Shown here piece by piece: positions 8,321 to 17,373 of a DNA stretch of 64,000 bases. The stretch covers positions 1 through 64,000 of the forward strand of contig NZ_QXQA01000003.1 of the NCBI RefSeq assembly GCF_003583765.1. The letters run 5' to 3'. This stretch comes from Paenibacillus nanensis. Its GTDB lineage: Bacteria; Bacillota; Bacilli; Paenibacillales; Paenibacillaceae. Numbering within the stretch: the first letter of the stretch is position 1; every line of letters begins with the position of its first letter. The notes beneath the pieces were generated by a model that saw only the letters and a program-made list of their open reading frames with translations, did no database searches and was not told the origin of the DNA. Both the position numbers and the translations under genes were made by a program.

Positions 8321-10393
8321 ATGGCAAATAAACAAAAAAAGCTTGCTGCACTTTTCATGGTACTCGCTTTATTCTTCACTGTATTAACCGGCTGCAAAGA
8401 TTCGAACAGCAGCGGGCCCTCGGCAACACCTCAAGAAAGCAAAACGGCGGAGCAATCGCCGCAGCCGTCCGGCGGAGGGGGAACAGGGGAACCGACCGTA
8501 ATCGTGTTCGGCACCCATTGGCAGGCGGGAGACGACCCGAACTGGAAGGATCCCGTAACCGGCGAGCCGGGAATGCCGCCGGAGCAGCTGCTTGCCAGAC
8601 AGAAAGCCCAGGAAGCCGTACTGAACGAGCTGAATGTTGAAATCCAGTGGGTCCAATACCCGAGCGACCTGAGAGAGTCGCTGCTGAAATCGGTGCTCGC
8701 GAATGCTCCGATTGTCGATGTTGCGCTGCTTTGGGGCGGATCGCAAGGAACCTTGATCGGGCAGAACATTTTTCAGCCGCTGGATGAATATGAGAGTATC
8801 TTCAGCGATCCGGACGACGCTTGGATGCTCGGCGACAAGATGTTCGGCAATAAGTACTTCCTGAACTATATTCTCGATTTCGTGAATGCGTGGCCGCTCG
8901 TTTACAACATTTCTTATCTGGATAAGGTCGATGCGCTGAAGGAAAACGGCAAAACGGTGTATCCGCACGATCTGTGGAAGCAAGGGAAATGGACATGGTC
9001 CGCGTTCGAGGATTATTTGACCAAGGTCAACGAATATTACGCGAACAAGATGTCGCCGGTCCGGACGGACGTGCCGATCAAGGCGTTCCAGACGGATTAC
9101 CGCTATACCGCGTTCCAAGCGATTCACGCCAACGGCGGGGCTGTATATGGCGCCGACGGTCTGACAGCCGACTCGGCCGAAGCGAAGGAAGCGGTCGAAT
9201 ATCTCGATAGGCTGATGTCGAAAAATTTGATGATGTCGACCAGATATGGCGAAGACACGTCCGTTCCGGGATGGACGTGGAACGGAAGCGACTTCGGCAA
9301 CGGAGAGACGGTGTTCACGAATATGGTGCCGTGGCTTTCGAACGGGGCGGGCCAATCGCTGGCATCCCGCGGAGAGTCCATGGGTATCGTGCCGTTCCCG
9401 AGACCGGACGATTTGGCGGCAGATGATCCGAAATACGAGCAGGTCATTTTCCCGAACAACCAATTCGCCGTTCTGAAAGGCGTGCCAAAGGAAAAGACCG
9501 AGCTGGCGCTGAAGGCGTTCAGACTTTATTGGTCGACGGTCTACAAAACGCTGGCGAGCAGCGATAAGGCGCTGGATTTCTTCGAGAAGCAGGCGAAAAA
9601 TACGGCGATCAATTACGGATTTGATGTCACGAACGAGCAATATGGAGAGGCTGTTATGGAAGCGTTTACGGGAATATCGGGAAGCAGCCCGAACGAATAT
9701 GCGACGATTATGCCTTGGAGCGGAATGTGGACCGACACGATTCTAGGCAATTCCTTGTACGGATTGAACGGGTCTCCGAAGTATGCGGGAGCGATCGATG
9801 CGCAGAAGAACGTCATTCTGGACTCGATGGCCGCCGTTGAACAAACGATCGGCTCCGGAGAATCCAAGGACAATATGCCGCCGACCTACGCGACGACCGG
9901 CGTTCCAATTGCCGTTGCGGCCGGAACGGATCCGTCCTCGATTAAATGGGACACGTTCGTGAAGGCGCAGGACGGCATCGACGGAGAGCTGCCATTCGGC
10001 AACGTAACGGTAGATGTCTCGACGGTGAAATTCGATACCGTCGGCCAATATGACGGAGGCCTTGCGTTATCGGTCAAGGATGCGGCCGGCAACGAAGGGA
10101 AAACATCGTATGCCGTTATCGTCTACGACCCGAATAACACGACGCCGCCGACCCTTACGGCGAAAGCGGAGTACCGCAAGGTGAAAGTGGATGAAGACGC
10201 CTCCGCCATCAATTGGGGGAACGACTTTGTCGAGCAGGCCGTCGATAAGGACGGCTTCGACCTGAAGAGCAATATTACGGCGGATATCGGAAGCCTTGAC
10301 GTGACGACGCCTGGCACCTATGACGTAACGCTTACCGTCACGGACTTCGCCGGCAACGCCGCGAATCTGACGATTGCGGTAACCGTTGAATAG
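8321..10393 (+). CDS. Lipoprotein solute-binding protein with C-terminal Ig-like repeats
   Basis: This 690-residue protein is an extracellular binding component for sugar ABC uptake. A lipobox LTGC places the lipidated Cys at residue 25. Residues about 55-510 resemble family 1 carbohydrate-binding proteins (VDVALLWGGSQ, PLVYNISYLDKV, KGKWTWSAFEDYL). The last 170 residues hold two similar beta-sandwich repeats. These contain DTVGQYDGGLALSVKDAAGNEGKT and TPGTYDVTLTVTDFAGNA, the DUF5011/HYR style. Such repeats are unusual on a binding protein and may set a spacer or bind the glycan. AGGGAGGA precedes ATG. It lies 25 bases after the GH30 gene. Confidence 0.85.
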   Translation: MANKQKKLAALFMVLALFFTVLTGCKDSNSSGPSATPQESKTAEQSPQPSGGGGTGEPTVIVFGTHWQAGDDPNWKDPVTGEPGMPPEQLLARQKAQEAVLNELNVEIQWVQYPSDLRESLLKSVLANAPIVDVALLWGGSQGTLIGQNIFQPLDEYESIFSDPDDAWMLGDKMFGNKYFLNYILDFVNAWPLVYNISYLDKVDALKENGKTVYPHDLWKQGKWTWSAFEDYLTKVNEYYANKMSPVRTDVPIKAFQTDYRYTAFQAIHANGGAVYGADGLTADSAEAKEAVEYLDRLMSKNLMMSTRYGEDTSVPGWTWNGSDFGNGETVFTNMVPWLSNGAGQSLASRGESMGIVPFPRPDDLAADDPKYEQVIFPNNQFAVLKGVPKEKTELALKAFRLYWSTVYKTLASSDKALDFFEKQAKNTAINYGFDVTNEQYGEAVMEAFTGISGSSPNEYATIMPWSGMWTDTILGNSLYGLNGSPKYAGAIDAQKNVILDSMAAVEQTIGSGESKDNMPPTYATTGVPIAVAAGTDPSSIKWDTFVKAQDGIDGELPFGNVTVDVSTVKFDTVGQYDGGLALSVKDAAGNEGKTSYAVIVYDPNNTTPPTLTAKAEYRKVKVDEDASAINWGNDFVEQAVDKDGFDLKSNITADIGSLDVTTPGTYDVTLTVTDFAGNAANLTIAVTVE

Positions 10394-10423
10394 TCTCGGG
10401 TAGTACATCGTTACAAGCTGCGG

Positions 10424-10447
10424 GTGCTATGAGGCGATTCATAGCAC
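10424..10447 (+). other. Intercistronic hairpin
   Basis: GTGCTATGA and TCATAGCAC form a perfect 9-bp stem with a 6-base loop in the 84-base gap between the two solute-binding protein genes. No T run follows, so it is more likely an mRNA-stability or processing element than a terminator. Confidence 0.5.
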
Positions 10448-10477
10448 CACGCGGCTATAAATGGAGGGTCCAGGGGT

Positions 10478-13381
10478 ATGTCCATGATGAAGAAAATGTT
10501 TATTTATGCGCTTCTGACATTGCTGGCATTTGTCATGTTCATATCCGCGCTGGGAGCTGGCGGCGCGAATGCGGTTACTGCGGATGCGTCCGCAGACCGG
10601 CAAGACTATTTCGAAGAATCCTATCACGCGTACCTCGACAGTAATGGGTATGACGGGAAGATGGCTTCATCTACGATCAAGGTTGACATATCGACGTACA
10701 AGGCTTCGGCCGGCATGGAGGCCAGCGTTGTGAACGGCGCGGTCGTAACCGGCGAAGAAGGTACCATCACATGGAATGTGCAGGTGCAGGAAGCCGGATT
10801 TTACAATATCGAGGTTACGTATGTGCCTTCCGCAGGGACGAACTCGAAAATCGAAAGAAAGCTGTATATCGACGACCAAAGCTTGTTTGACGGCATGAAT
10901 CAATTGATTTTCCATCGAGTGTGGGACAACAGCGGCGACATCGCGGAGAAGGATGGGAATGAAATCCGTCCGAACGCGGTGGAAAAACCGGAGCCGATGA
11001 CGGTATATATAAGCGATTCGCGGAAGAGAAGCCTGGATCCTTACAAATTTTATATGAACGCGGGAACGCATACCCTCTCCCTCGAATCGGTGAAGGAACC
11101 GATGGAGATCCGCGAAATTACGCTGAAAGCGGCGCCGGAAGTGATGGCTTACGCGGACATCATCAAGGAATGGAAGCAGCGCTACAAGGTTTACGAAGGG
11201 GCCAACCTGGTCTATCAAGCGGAACGGACGGACGATTACACGATTGGGATTGAAAAATCGTCGGTCGATGTCATTTTGACAACTGACTACAGCAATCCCA
11301 AAACCGTCCCTTACCATCCGTATAAGATCAAGCTGAACACGATCGGCGGAACCAGCTGGAGAACGCCCGGCGACTTCATGACCTGGCGCATCGCCGTGCC
11401 GGAGGAGGGGCTGTACCGCCTTTCTTTCCGCGGAGCGCAGAATACGAATCGAGGCATCATGTCGTACCGGCAATTGAAAGTGAACGGCGAGGTTCCGTTC
11501 CGCGAAGCGGCGGCGATACCGTTCGCCTTCCATTCCGGCTTCGTGCATTATGTGCCCGGCAATGGCGAAGAAGATTTTCTCATCCCTCTGAAGCAGGGCG
11601 AGAATACGATTTCGCTGGAGGTCGTGCTCGGAGACTTCGCGATGCCGCTATCGGAAGTGGAGAAGAGCGTCTTCATCCTGAACGATCTCTATCGCAAGAC
11701 GGTGCAGATTACCGGAGTCGTCCCGGACCGTTACATCGATTACGAGATTACGAAAAAAATTCCGAATTACGCGGAAACGCTGCAAGCGGAAAGCGGGCGG
11801 CTGAAAAAAGTCGTTGCCGAGCTCGTGAGAATTACCGGCGAGAAAGGCGAAAAAACGGCCATGATCGAAAAAATGCAAGTGCAGGCGGAGCGGCTGAGCC
11901 AAAAGCCTGAGGATGTGATTACGGAGCTCGCCACAATGGAAAACAACATTTCCTCGCTCGGCACTTGGATAACAACGATTTCGGAGATGCCTCTTCAGCT
12001 CGACAGCTTTACGTTATCCGCGCCGGAGGCCAAGTTGCCGGACGCGAAGCCGAATCCATTGGTTCGGAGCTATTACGGAGCGGTCCGCTTTCTGTCGACG
12101 TTCTTCGTGGATGAGACCATGCTGGGGGACGACGCGCAAGATAATGCCATCAAAGTGTGGATTGCAGCCGGCCGCGATCAGGCGCAGGTCATTAAAAATT
12201 TAATCGATCAAAGCTTTACGCCGAATTCGAACATTCCGGTCGAGCTGCAGCTGATTCCGGAGGATGTGATTCTCCCGGCGACGCTTGCGGGCAACGGTCC
12301 GGATGTCGCCCTCGCCGTACCGCAGGCAACGGTCGTGAACTTCGCCATGCGGAACGCCTTAGTGGACTTGTCGAAGCTGGACGGGTTCGAGGAGCTTCGC
12401 GGCCATTTTGAAGAAAGTACCTGGAGGACGGTAACTTATGAAAACGGGATCTACGGACTTCCCGAGCAATCGACCTTTTTAATGATGTTTTACCGCAAAG
12501 ATATTTTGGATCAGCTGGGGCTTGAGCCGCCAAAGACTTGGAACGAGGTCGAGCATGTCATCTCGGTTCTCCATGCGAACAACTATGACTTTTACATGAA
12601 CGGCCAGGAGCTGTATCCGTCGCTGGTCTATCAGCACGGCGGAGATCTGTATCAAGGCAGCGGCGCCGATTACGGGATTCGGAGCGGGTTAATCGGAGAT
12701 GAAGCGATGAGCGCGTTCAATCAGGTCACCCGATTTTTTACAACCTATCGTTTGCCTGTAACCGCCGACTTCCCTAACCGGTTCCGAACCGGGGCGATGC
12801 CGGTCGGAATTGCGCCGTATACGACGTACAATCAGCTCGAGGTTTTCGCTCCCGAGATTAGAGGCTTGTGGTCCTTTGCTCCGATACCGGGTACCGAAGC
12901 GGAGGACGGCAGTGTGGACAATACGGTTCTCGCGACCACGATCGACAGCATCATGATGGAAGCTTCGAACCGGAAAGAGGAAGCTTGGGCCTTCATGAAA
13001 TGGTGGATCGATGCGGACACCCAAGCCCAGTATGCCAATGCGCTCGAGTCCGTCATGGGGTCCGCCGCAAGGTATCCTACGGCGAACGTCGAGGTGCTGG
13101 AACAGCTGCCTTGGGCGACGAAAGACTCGGAGCAGTTGGCGCGGCAGTTCGAGGACGCCGTAGGTTTTCCCGAGGTGCCGGGCGGCTATATGACGCCGAG
13201 AGCGATCGATTACGCGTTCCGTTCCGTTGTGACGAGCGGCAGAAATCCGAGGGAAGCGCTGTATTTGAATATTAAGCAAGTCGATCAGGAGCTTACGAAG
13301 AAGCGCAAAGAGTTCCATCTATCCTACAGCGAGGACCCTGCGAGCCGCATGACGGGTCGGAATCCACAGATAGAGGAGTAA
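10478..13381 (+). CDS. Very large extracellular solute-binding protein with N-terminal beta domains
   Basis: At 967 residues this is about twice the usual length of a sugar-binding protein. A signal peptide covers about 1-32 (ALLTLLAFVMFISALGAGGANA) without a lipobox. Two beta-rich, CBM35/CBM6-like regions follow (about 45-215 and 230-405; compare WNVQVQEAGFYNIEVTY and WRIAVPEEGLYRLSFRGA). A charged helical stretch is at about 425-500. The C-terminal half (about 530-930) is a family 1 binding fold with FLMMFYRKDILDQLGLEPPKTWNEV and EAWAFMKWWIDADTQAQYA. It probably pairs with one of the two permease sets downstream. Domain borders are estimates. Confidence 0.82.
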   Translation: MSMMKKMFIYALLTLLAFVMFISALGAGGANAVTADASADRQDYFEESYHAYLDSNGYDGKMASSTIKVDISTYKASAGMEASVVNGAVVTGEEGTITWNVQVQEAGFYNIEVTYVPSAGTNSKIERKLYIDDQSLFDGMNQLIFHRVWDNSGDIAEKDGNEIRPNAVEKPEPMTVYISDSRKRSLDPYKFYMNAGTHTLSLESVKEPMEIREITLKAAPEVMAYADIIKEWKQRYKVYEGANLVYQAERTDDYTIGIEKSSVDVILTTDYSNPKTVPYHPYKIKLNTIGGTSWRTPGDFMTWRIAVPEEGLYRLSFRGAQNTNRGIMSYRQLKVNGEVPFREAAAIPFAFHSGFVHYVPGNGEEDFLIPLKQGENTISLEVVLGDFAMPLSEVEKSVFILNDLYRKTVQITGVVPDRYIDYEITKKIPNYAETLQAESGRLKKVVAELVRITGEKGEKTAMIEKMQVQAERLSQKPEDVITELATMENNISSLGTWITTISEMPLQLDSFTLSAPEAKLPDAKPNPLVRSYYGAVRFLSTFFVDETMLGDDAQDNAIKVWIAAGRDQAQVIKNLIDQSFTPNSNIPVELQLIPEDVILPATLAGNGPDVALAVPQATVVNFAMRNALVDLSKLDGFEELRGHFEESTWRTVTYENGIYGLPEQSTFLMMFYRKDILDQLGLEPPKTWNEVEHVISVLHANNYDFYMNGQELYPSLVYQHGGDLYQGSGADYGIRSGLIGDEAMSAFNQVTRFFTTYRLPVTADFPNRFRTGAMPVGIAPYTTYNQLEVFAPEIRGLWSFAPIPGTEAEDGSVDNTVLATTIDSIMMEASNRKEEAWAFMKWWIDADTQAQYANALESVMGSAARYPTANVEVLEQLPWATKDSEQLARQFEDAVGFPEVPGGYMTPRAIDYAFRSVVTSGRNPREALYLNIKQVDQELTKKRKEFHLSYSEDPASRMTGRNPQIEE

Positions 13382-13382
13382 G

Positions 13383-14321
13383 GTGAGTATGCAGACGAGT
13401 CGGAAACCCATCGCAAGAACTAGAGGAGAGACGTCGATCGCAAACGTCTGGAAAAAACATAAAGAGAAATATTTGCTGCTGCTGCCGTTCTCCGTTATTT
13501 TCGTCGTGTTTACCGTTATCCCTGTCATGACATCGATCGTGATCAGCTTCACGTCGTTCAATATGCTCGAGCTGCCGAAGTTCGTCGGATTCGGAAACTA
13601 TATTAATCTGATTGTAAACGACGACATCTTTCTGATCGCTGTAAAAAACACGCTGTTCTTCGCGCTCATTACCGGCCCGGTCAGCTACATCATGTGTTTC
13701 GTCTTTTCATGGCTGATTAACGAATTGACGCCGAAGGTACGCGCCGTCATGACGCTGGTGTTCTACGCGCCTTCGATTTCGGGAAACGCTTATCTGATCT
13801 GGAAGCTTATTTTCTCGTCGGATATGTACGGCTATGCCAACGCTTGGCTGCTCAGGCTTGGTTTCATCAGCGAACCGATTCTTTGGTTTGATAAAAAGGA
13901 GTACGTATTCCCGATTCTAATTCTGGTGCAGCTGTGGCTCAGTCTCGGCGTAAGCTTCCTGGCGTTCATCGCGGGCTTGCAGAACGTGGACCGAACGCTG
14001 TATGAAGCGGGCCAGATCGACGGCATCCGAAACCGGTGGCAGGAGCTGTGGTTCATTACGCTCCCGTCGATGAAGCCGCAGCTGTTGTTCGGGGCGGTCA
14101 TGCAAATTACGAGCTCGCTGTCCGTCTCGCAAATCTCGATCGAGCTTGCGGGCTTCCCTTCGGTCGAATATGCGGGACATACGATTCTGACGCATCTGCA
14201 CGACTATGGTTTCATCCGCTACGAGATGGGCTATGCCTCGGCGATCGCGACCGTGCTGTTCTTTATTATGGTATTTACGAACATCATCGTGCAGAAAGCG
14301 CTGCGAAGGGTAGGTGTTTAG
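13383..14321 (+). CDS. Sugar ABC transporter permease (MalF/LacF-like)
   Basis: This is a 312-residue integral membrane protein with about six helices (LLLPFSVIFVVFTVIPVMTSIVI near the N terminus). The cytoplasmic EAA loop reads YEAGQIDGIRNRWQELWFITLPSMKPQ, where the ATPase docks. It is the first of a permease pair, starting one base after the stop of the large binding protein. GTG at 13383 or ATG at 13389 are both possible starts; GAGGAG upstream suits either. No ATPase is encoded in the operon, so a shared MsmX-type ATPase is expected. Confidence 0.9.
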   Translation: MSMQTSRKPIARTRGETSIANVWKKHKEKYLLLLPFSVIFVVFTVIPVMTSIVISFTSFNMLELPKFVGFGNYINLIVNDDIFLIAVKNTLFFALITGPVSYIMCFVFSWLINELTPKVRAVMTLVFYAPSISGNAYLIWKLIFSSDMYGYANAWLLRLGFISEPILWFDKKEYVFPILILVQLWLSLGVSFLAFIAGLQNVDRTLYEAGQIDGIRNRWQELWFITLPSMKPQLLFGAVMQITSSLSVSQISIELAGFPSVEYAGHTILTHLHDYGFIRYEMGYASAIATVLFFIMVFTNIIVQKALRRVGV

Positions 14322-15213
14322 GGTGGAAGTCGTTCCTGCCGCGGTAAAAAAAGCATACTTGTCCCGAAAGTTTAAACGAAGAAACCGAAGCATCCTCGGG
14401 GACTTCACCCTGACCTTCTTCCTGGGCCTTTTCGGACTGTTCAGCGTTTGGCCGCTTATCTTTATTATTAATAACGCGTTCAAGCCGCTTAACGAAATTT
14501 TTATATTCCCTCCCAAATTGTTCGTGCAGAACCCTACGCTGACGAACTTTCAGGATCTGCTCATCATTATCGGGAATTCCTGGATTCCGATGTCCCGGTA
14601 TTTGTTCAATACCGTGTTTCTTACGGCGGTAGGCACGGCCGGAACGGTTATTATCGGCTCGATGGCGGCCTTCCCGCTCGCGAAATACGTGTTCCCCGGT
14701 TCGAAGACGATGTCGAAGCTGATCGTCTATTCGCTGATGTTCAACGGCACCGTCACGGCTCTTCCGAACTACGTCATCATGTCGAAGCTGCATATGATCG
14801 ACAGCTACTGGGCGGTCATTCTTCCTTCGATCGGGTCTACGCTCGGGCTGTTCCTCATGCTGAACTTTATGGTTCAGGTGCCCGACGCGCTTATCGAGGC
14901 GGCCAAAATAGACGGCGCCAGCGAATTTACGATTTTTTGGCGGGTCATGATGCCTCTCTCCAAAGCGGCATGGATTACTTTGATCATCCTATCCTTCCAG
15001 AACTTTTGGGGGACGACCGGCGGGGGCTTTATTTTTAGTGAGAAGCTGAAGCCGATCAGCTACGCGCTGATGCAAATCGTAAATGCCGGCGTCGCCAGAA
15101 CGGGGGTCGCTTCGGCTGTTACGCTCATTATGCTGGTCGTTCCGGTCGCCGTGTTTATATTCTCTCAGAGCAATGTGCTGCAGACGATGGCCACGACAGG
15201 CATTAAAGAATAA
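14314..15213 (+). CDS. Sugar ABC transporter permease (MalG-like)
   Basis: This 299-residue protein with six predicted helices is the second half of the first permease pair. The EAA loop is IEAAKIDGASEFTIFWRVMMPLSKAAW near residues 189-215. The N terminus is basic (KKAYLSRKFKRRNRS), in keeping with the positive-inside rule. GTG at 14314 overlaps the upstream gene by 8 bases with AAGGG close ahead; GTG at 14323 is an alternative. Confidence 0.88.
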   Translation: MFRVEVVPAAVKKAYLSRKFKRRNRSILGDFTLTFFLGLFGLFSVWPLIFIINNAFKPLNEIFIFPPKLFVQNPTLTNFQDLLIIIGNSWIPMSRYLFNTVFLTAVGTAGTVIIGSMAAFPLAKYVFPGSKTMSKLIVYSLMFNGTVTALPNYVIMSKLHMIDSYWAVILPSIGSTLGLFLMLNFMVQVPDALIEAAKIDGASEFTIFWRVMMPLSKAAWITLIILSFQNFWGTTGGGFIFSEKLKPISYALMQIVNAGVARTGVASAVTLIMLVVPVAVFIFSQSNVLQTMATTGIKE

Positions 15214-15241
15214 TCCAACCGGAGAGGAGAGACCCGCGGTG

Positions 15242-16693
15242 ATGAAATATATGCGTGCTGCACTTCTTGCCTGTGCGTTCTGCTTGCTCTTTCCATCCGG
15301 CGGAGCGTTCGCCGCGAATACGTTCGAAAGCGATTATACCTATGACGCGTGGGGGAACGCCAAACGGAGTCCCCCGGCTTTCGAATGGGTAGACACGCTG
15401 GATGCCAGCCGCATGGATAAAATCAAGGTCGGAAGCTTCGACGATGTGTATGTATCTAAGGATCGAATTTTTATCGCGGACGCCACGGAAAGCCGCGTCA
15501 ATGTATTCGATACGGACCTTCGTCTTCATGCTTCCATTAAATTGATCCGGGACGAAGCCGGAAAAATTATGGTGAGCGAATCGACCGGCAAGCAGCTGAT
15601 GTTAGCGAATCCCGAAGGGGTATTTTACAGCGAGGCGGCGGGGGAGCTGTATATTGCGGATACGGGCGCCGAGCGAATCGTCGTATTGGACGGGATCTCC
15701 TACTATTATAAACGGACGATCGAAAAGCCTGAAGACATGGTGGGGGTAACGCCGTTCAAGCCTTCCAAGCTGGTCGTCGATAAGAACGGAAAAATCAGCG
15801 TCGTCGTGCAGGGCAGCTACGAGGGGATCATCGAGATTCATCCCGACGGCACCTTCTCCAGATACTTCGGCCTTAATAAGCCGAGAGTCAACCTGATCGA
15901 CTTCTTCTGGAAGTCCATCGCTTCCAATAAGCAGAAGGAGAAGATGAAGAAGCTGTTCGCGCCTTCCTTCAATAATATAAGCATCGATGCCGAAGGGCTG
16001 ATCTATGCGACGACGTTCGATCCCTCGGCCCAGGATAAGGTGTTCCGCTTTAACGCGAAAGGCGAAAACGTGCTGATTCAGGACGGATATTTTCGCGTAA
16101 TAGGCGATCTGCCGCGAGTAACCGCTGCGGAAAGCCAGTTCGTCGATATCGCGGTTTCCGATTACGGGGTTTACGCGGTCTTGGATAAAACGATGGGCAG
16201 GGTGTTCCTCTATAATTTCGAAGGGGACATCATGAACGTTTTTAATTCCATCGGCAATCTGAAGGGGAACGTGAAGGAACCGACCGCCATCGCCTGGTTC
16301 GGAGATAAGCTGGTACTGACGGATAAGCAGTTCGGCAGCGCGTACATTTTCCAGCCGACGGAGTTCGGCGAAGCCGCTCTGGAAGCGGAGAAGCAATACT
16401 TTAACGGCAATTGGGAAGCGGCGGGCGCCGCCTTCGAGGACACGCTGGAGAGAAACGCCAATTACGACATCGCGTATACGGGTGTCGGCCGGAACTACCT
16501 GATGCAGGACGTCTTCGAGAAGGCTATGTATTACCTGAAGCTCGGCAACAGCCGGGGGTATTACTCGCAAGCGTTTGCGGAATACCGCAATGTGTTCATC
16601 CAACACCATTTCTTGTGGTTCGTCCTCCTGTTTGCCGCCCTTGCCGGCGCCTTGTTCTACTCGGAATACAGATACAACAAGAAGAGCGGCTAA
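15242..16693 (+). CDS. Membrane-anchored beta-propeller (NHL-like) and TPR protein
   Basis: This protein of about 483 residues has a signal peptide (ALLACAFCLLFPSGGAFA). Propeller-like repeats follow (DDVYVSKDRIFIADATESRVNVFD, GELYIADTGAERIVVLD, GLIYATTFDP). Next comes a TPR-like helical segment (WEAAGAAFEDTLERNANYDIAYTGVGRNYL), a terminal membrane helix (FLWFVLLFAALAGALFYSEY) and a basic tail. Most of the protein is therefore outside the cell. Together with the Yip1 and DUF5696 genes it forms a recurring-looking module between permease pairs, but its role is not established. ATG 15242 is favoured over the adjacent GTG 15239; GGAGAGGAG lies about 13 bases upstream. Confidence 0.78.
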   Translation: MKYMRAALLACAFCLLFPSGGAFAANTFESDYTYDAWGNAKRSPPAFEWVDTLDASRMDKIKVGSFDDVYVSKDRIFIADATESRVNVFDTDLRLHASIKLIRDEAGKIMVSESTGKQLMLANPEGVFYSEAAGELYIADTGAERIVVLDGISYYYKRTIEKPEDMVGVTPFKPSKLVVDKNGKISVVVQGSYEGIIEIHPDGTFSRYFGLNKPRVNLIDFFWKSIASNKQKEKMKKLFAPSFNNISIDAEGLIYATTFDPSAQDKVFRFNAKGENVLIQDGYFRVIGDLPRVTAAESQFVDIAVSDYGVYAVLDKTMGRVFLYNFEGDIMNVFNSIGNLKGNVKEPTAIAWFGDKLVLTDKQFGSAYIFQPTEFGEAALEAEKQYFNGNWEAAGAAFEDTLERNANYDIAYTGVGRNYLMQDVFEKAMYYLKLGNSRGYYSQAFAEYRNVFIQHHFLWFVLLFAALAGALFYSEYRYNKKSG

Positions 16694-16742
16694 CGAATGC
16701 GGCAGGTCCAATCAGCTCTAAAGAAAGGTATGATCCGAACTT

Positions 16743-17369
16743 ATGGCCGGAATTGTTGAAGATGGGAAATATATGTTCCGCGTGCTCTTCCATCCGTTCG
16801 ACGGATTTTACGATGTGAAGTTTTTGGGGAAGAGAAGCTTTACGCTTGCGACAATCTTAATGTTTCTCTGCGGCATCACGGGCATTATGAGCTACCAGTA
16901 TACCGGCTTTATCCTGAACTACAATCCGCTGTTCGCGATGAACAGCATCGCCATTTTTATTACGACGCTGTTCCCGTTCCTGCTCTTTATGATCAGCAAT
17001 TGGAGTATTACGACGTTGTTTGACGGCAACGGCTCCATCGGGGATATCTATATCGTGATCAGCTATGCGCTGATTCCAAAGCTGATTTTCGATCTTCTCG
17101 GCATCTTGCTGAGCAACGTCGTGACGCAAGAGGAATCGGCGCTGCTCACCGCGTTCACGGCGATCGGAACGGTGTGGTTTGTATTCCTGCTGTTCTGCGG
17201 ATTATCCGTAACGCACGAATATACGGCTTTGACTAACATTGTGACGCTGGCGGCTTCCTTCGTCTCGGCTATTCTTATCGTCTTCCTCTCGATGCTGTAT
17301 TTCACTCTGGTGGGGAAAGTGATCGGATTCGTATACGCGGTATTCCTGGAACTGACGAAGAGGTGGTGA
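16743..17369 (+). CDS. Yip1 family membrane protein
   Basis: This 208-residue protein has about five membrane helices (LATILMFLCGITGIMSY, AIFITTLFPFLLFMISNW, LIPKLIFDLLGILLSNVV, VWFVFLLFCGLSVTHEY, SAILIVFLSMLYFTLVG). The soluble start MFRVLFHPFDGFYDVKF and the pattern of helices are typical of bacterial Yip1-domain proteins, whose function is unknown. It lies between the propeller protein and the DUF5696 gene, 4 bases from the latter, so these are probably expressed together and may form a complex in the membrane. The upstream ATG at 16730 opens only a nine-codon frame. Confidence 0.8.
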   Translation: MAGIVEDGKYMFRVLFHPFDGFYDVKFLGKRSFTLATILMFLCGITGIMSYQYTGFILNYNPLFAMNSIAIFITTLFPFLLFMISNWSITTLFDGNGSIGDIYIVISYALIPKLIFDLLGILLSNVVTQEESALLTAFTAIGTVWFVFLLFCGLSVTHEYTALTNIVTLAASFVSAILIVFLSMLYFTLVGKVIGFVYAVFLELTKRW

Positions 17370-17373
17370 CCAC

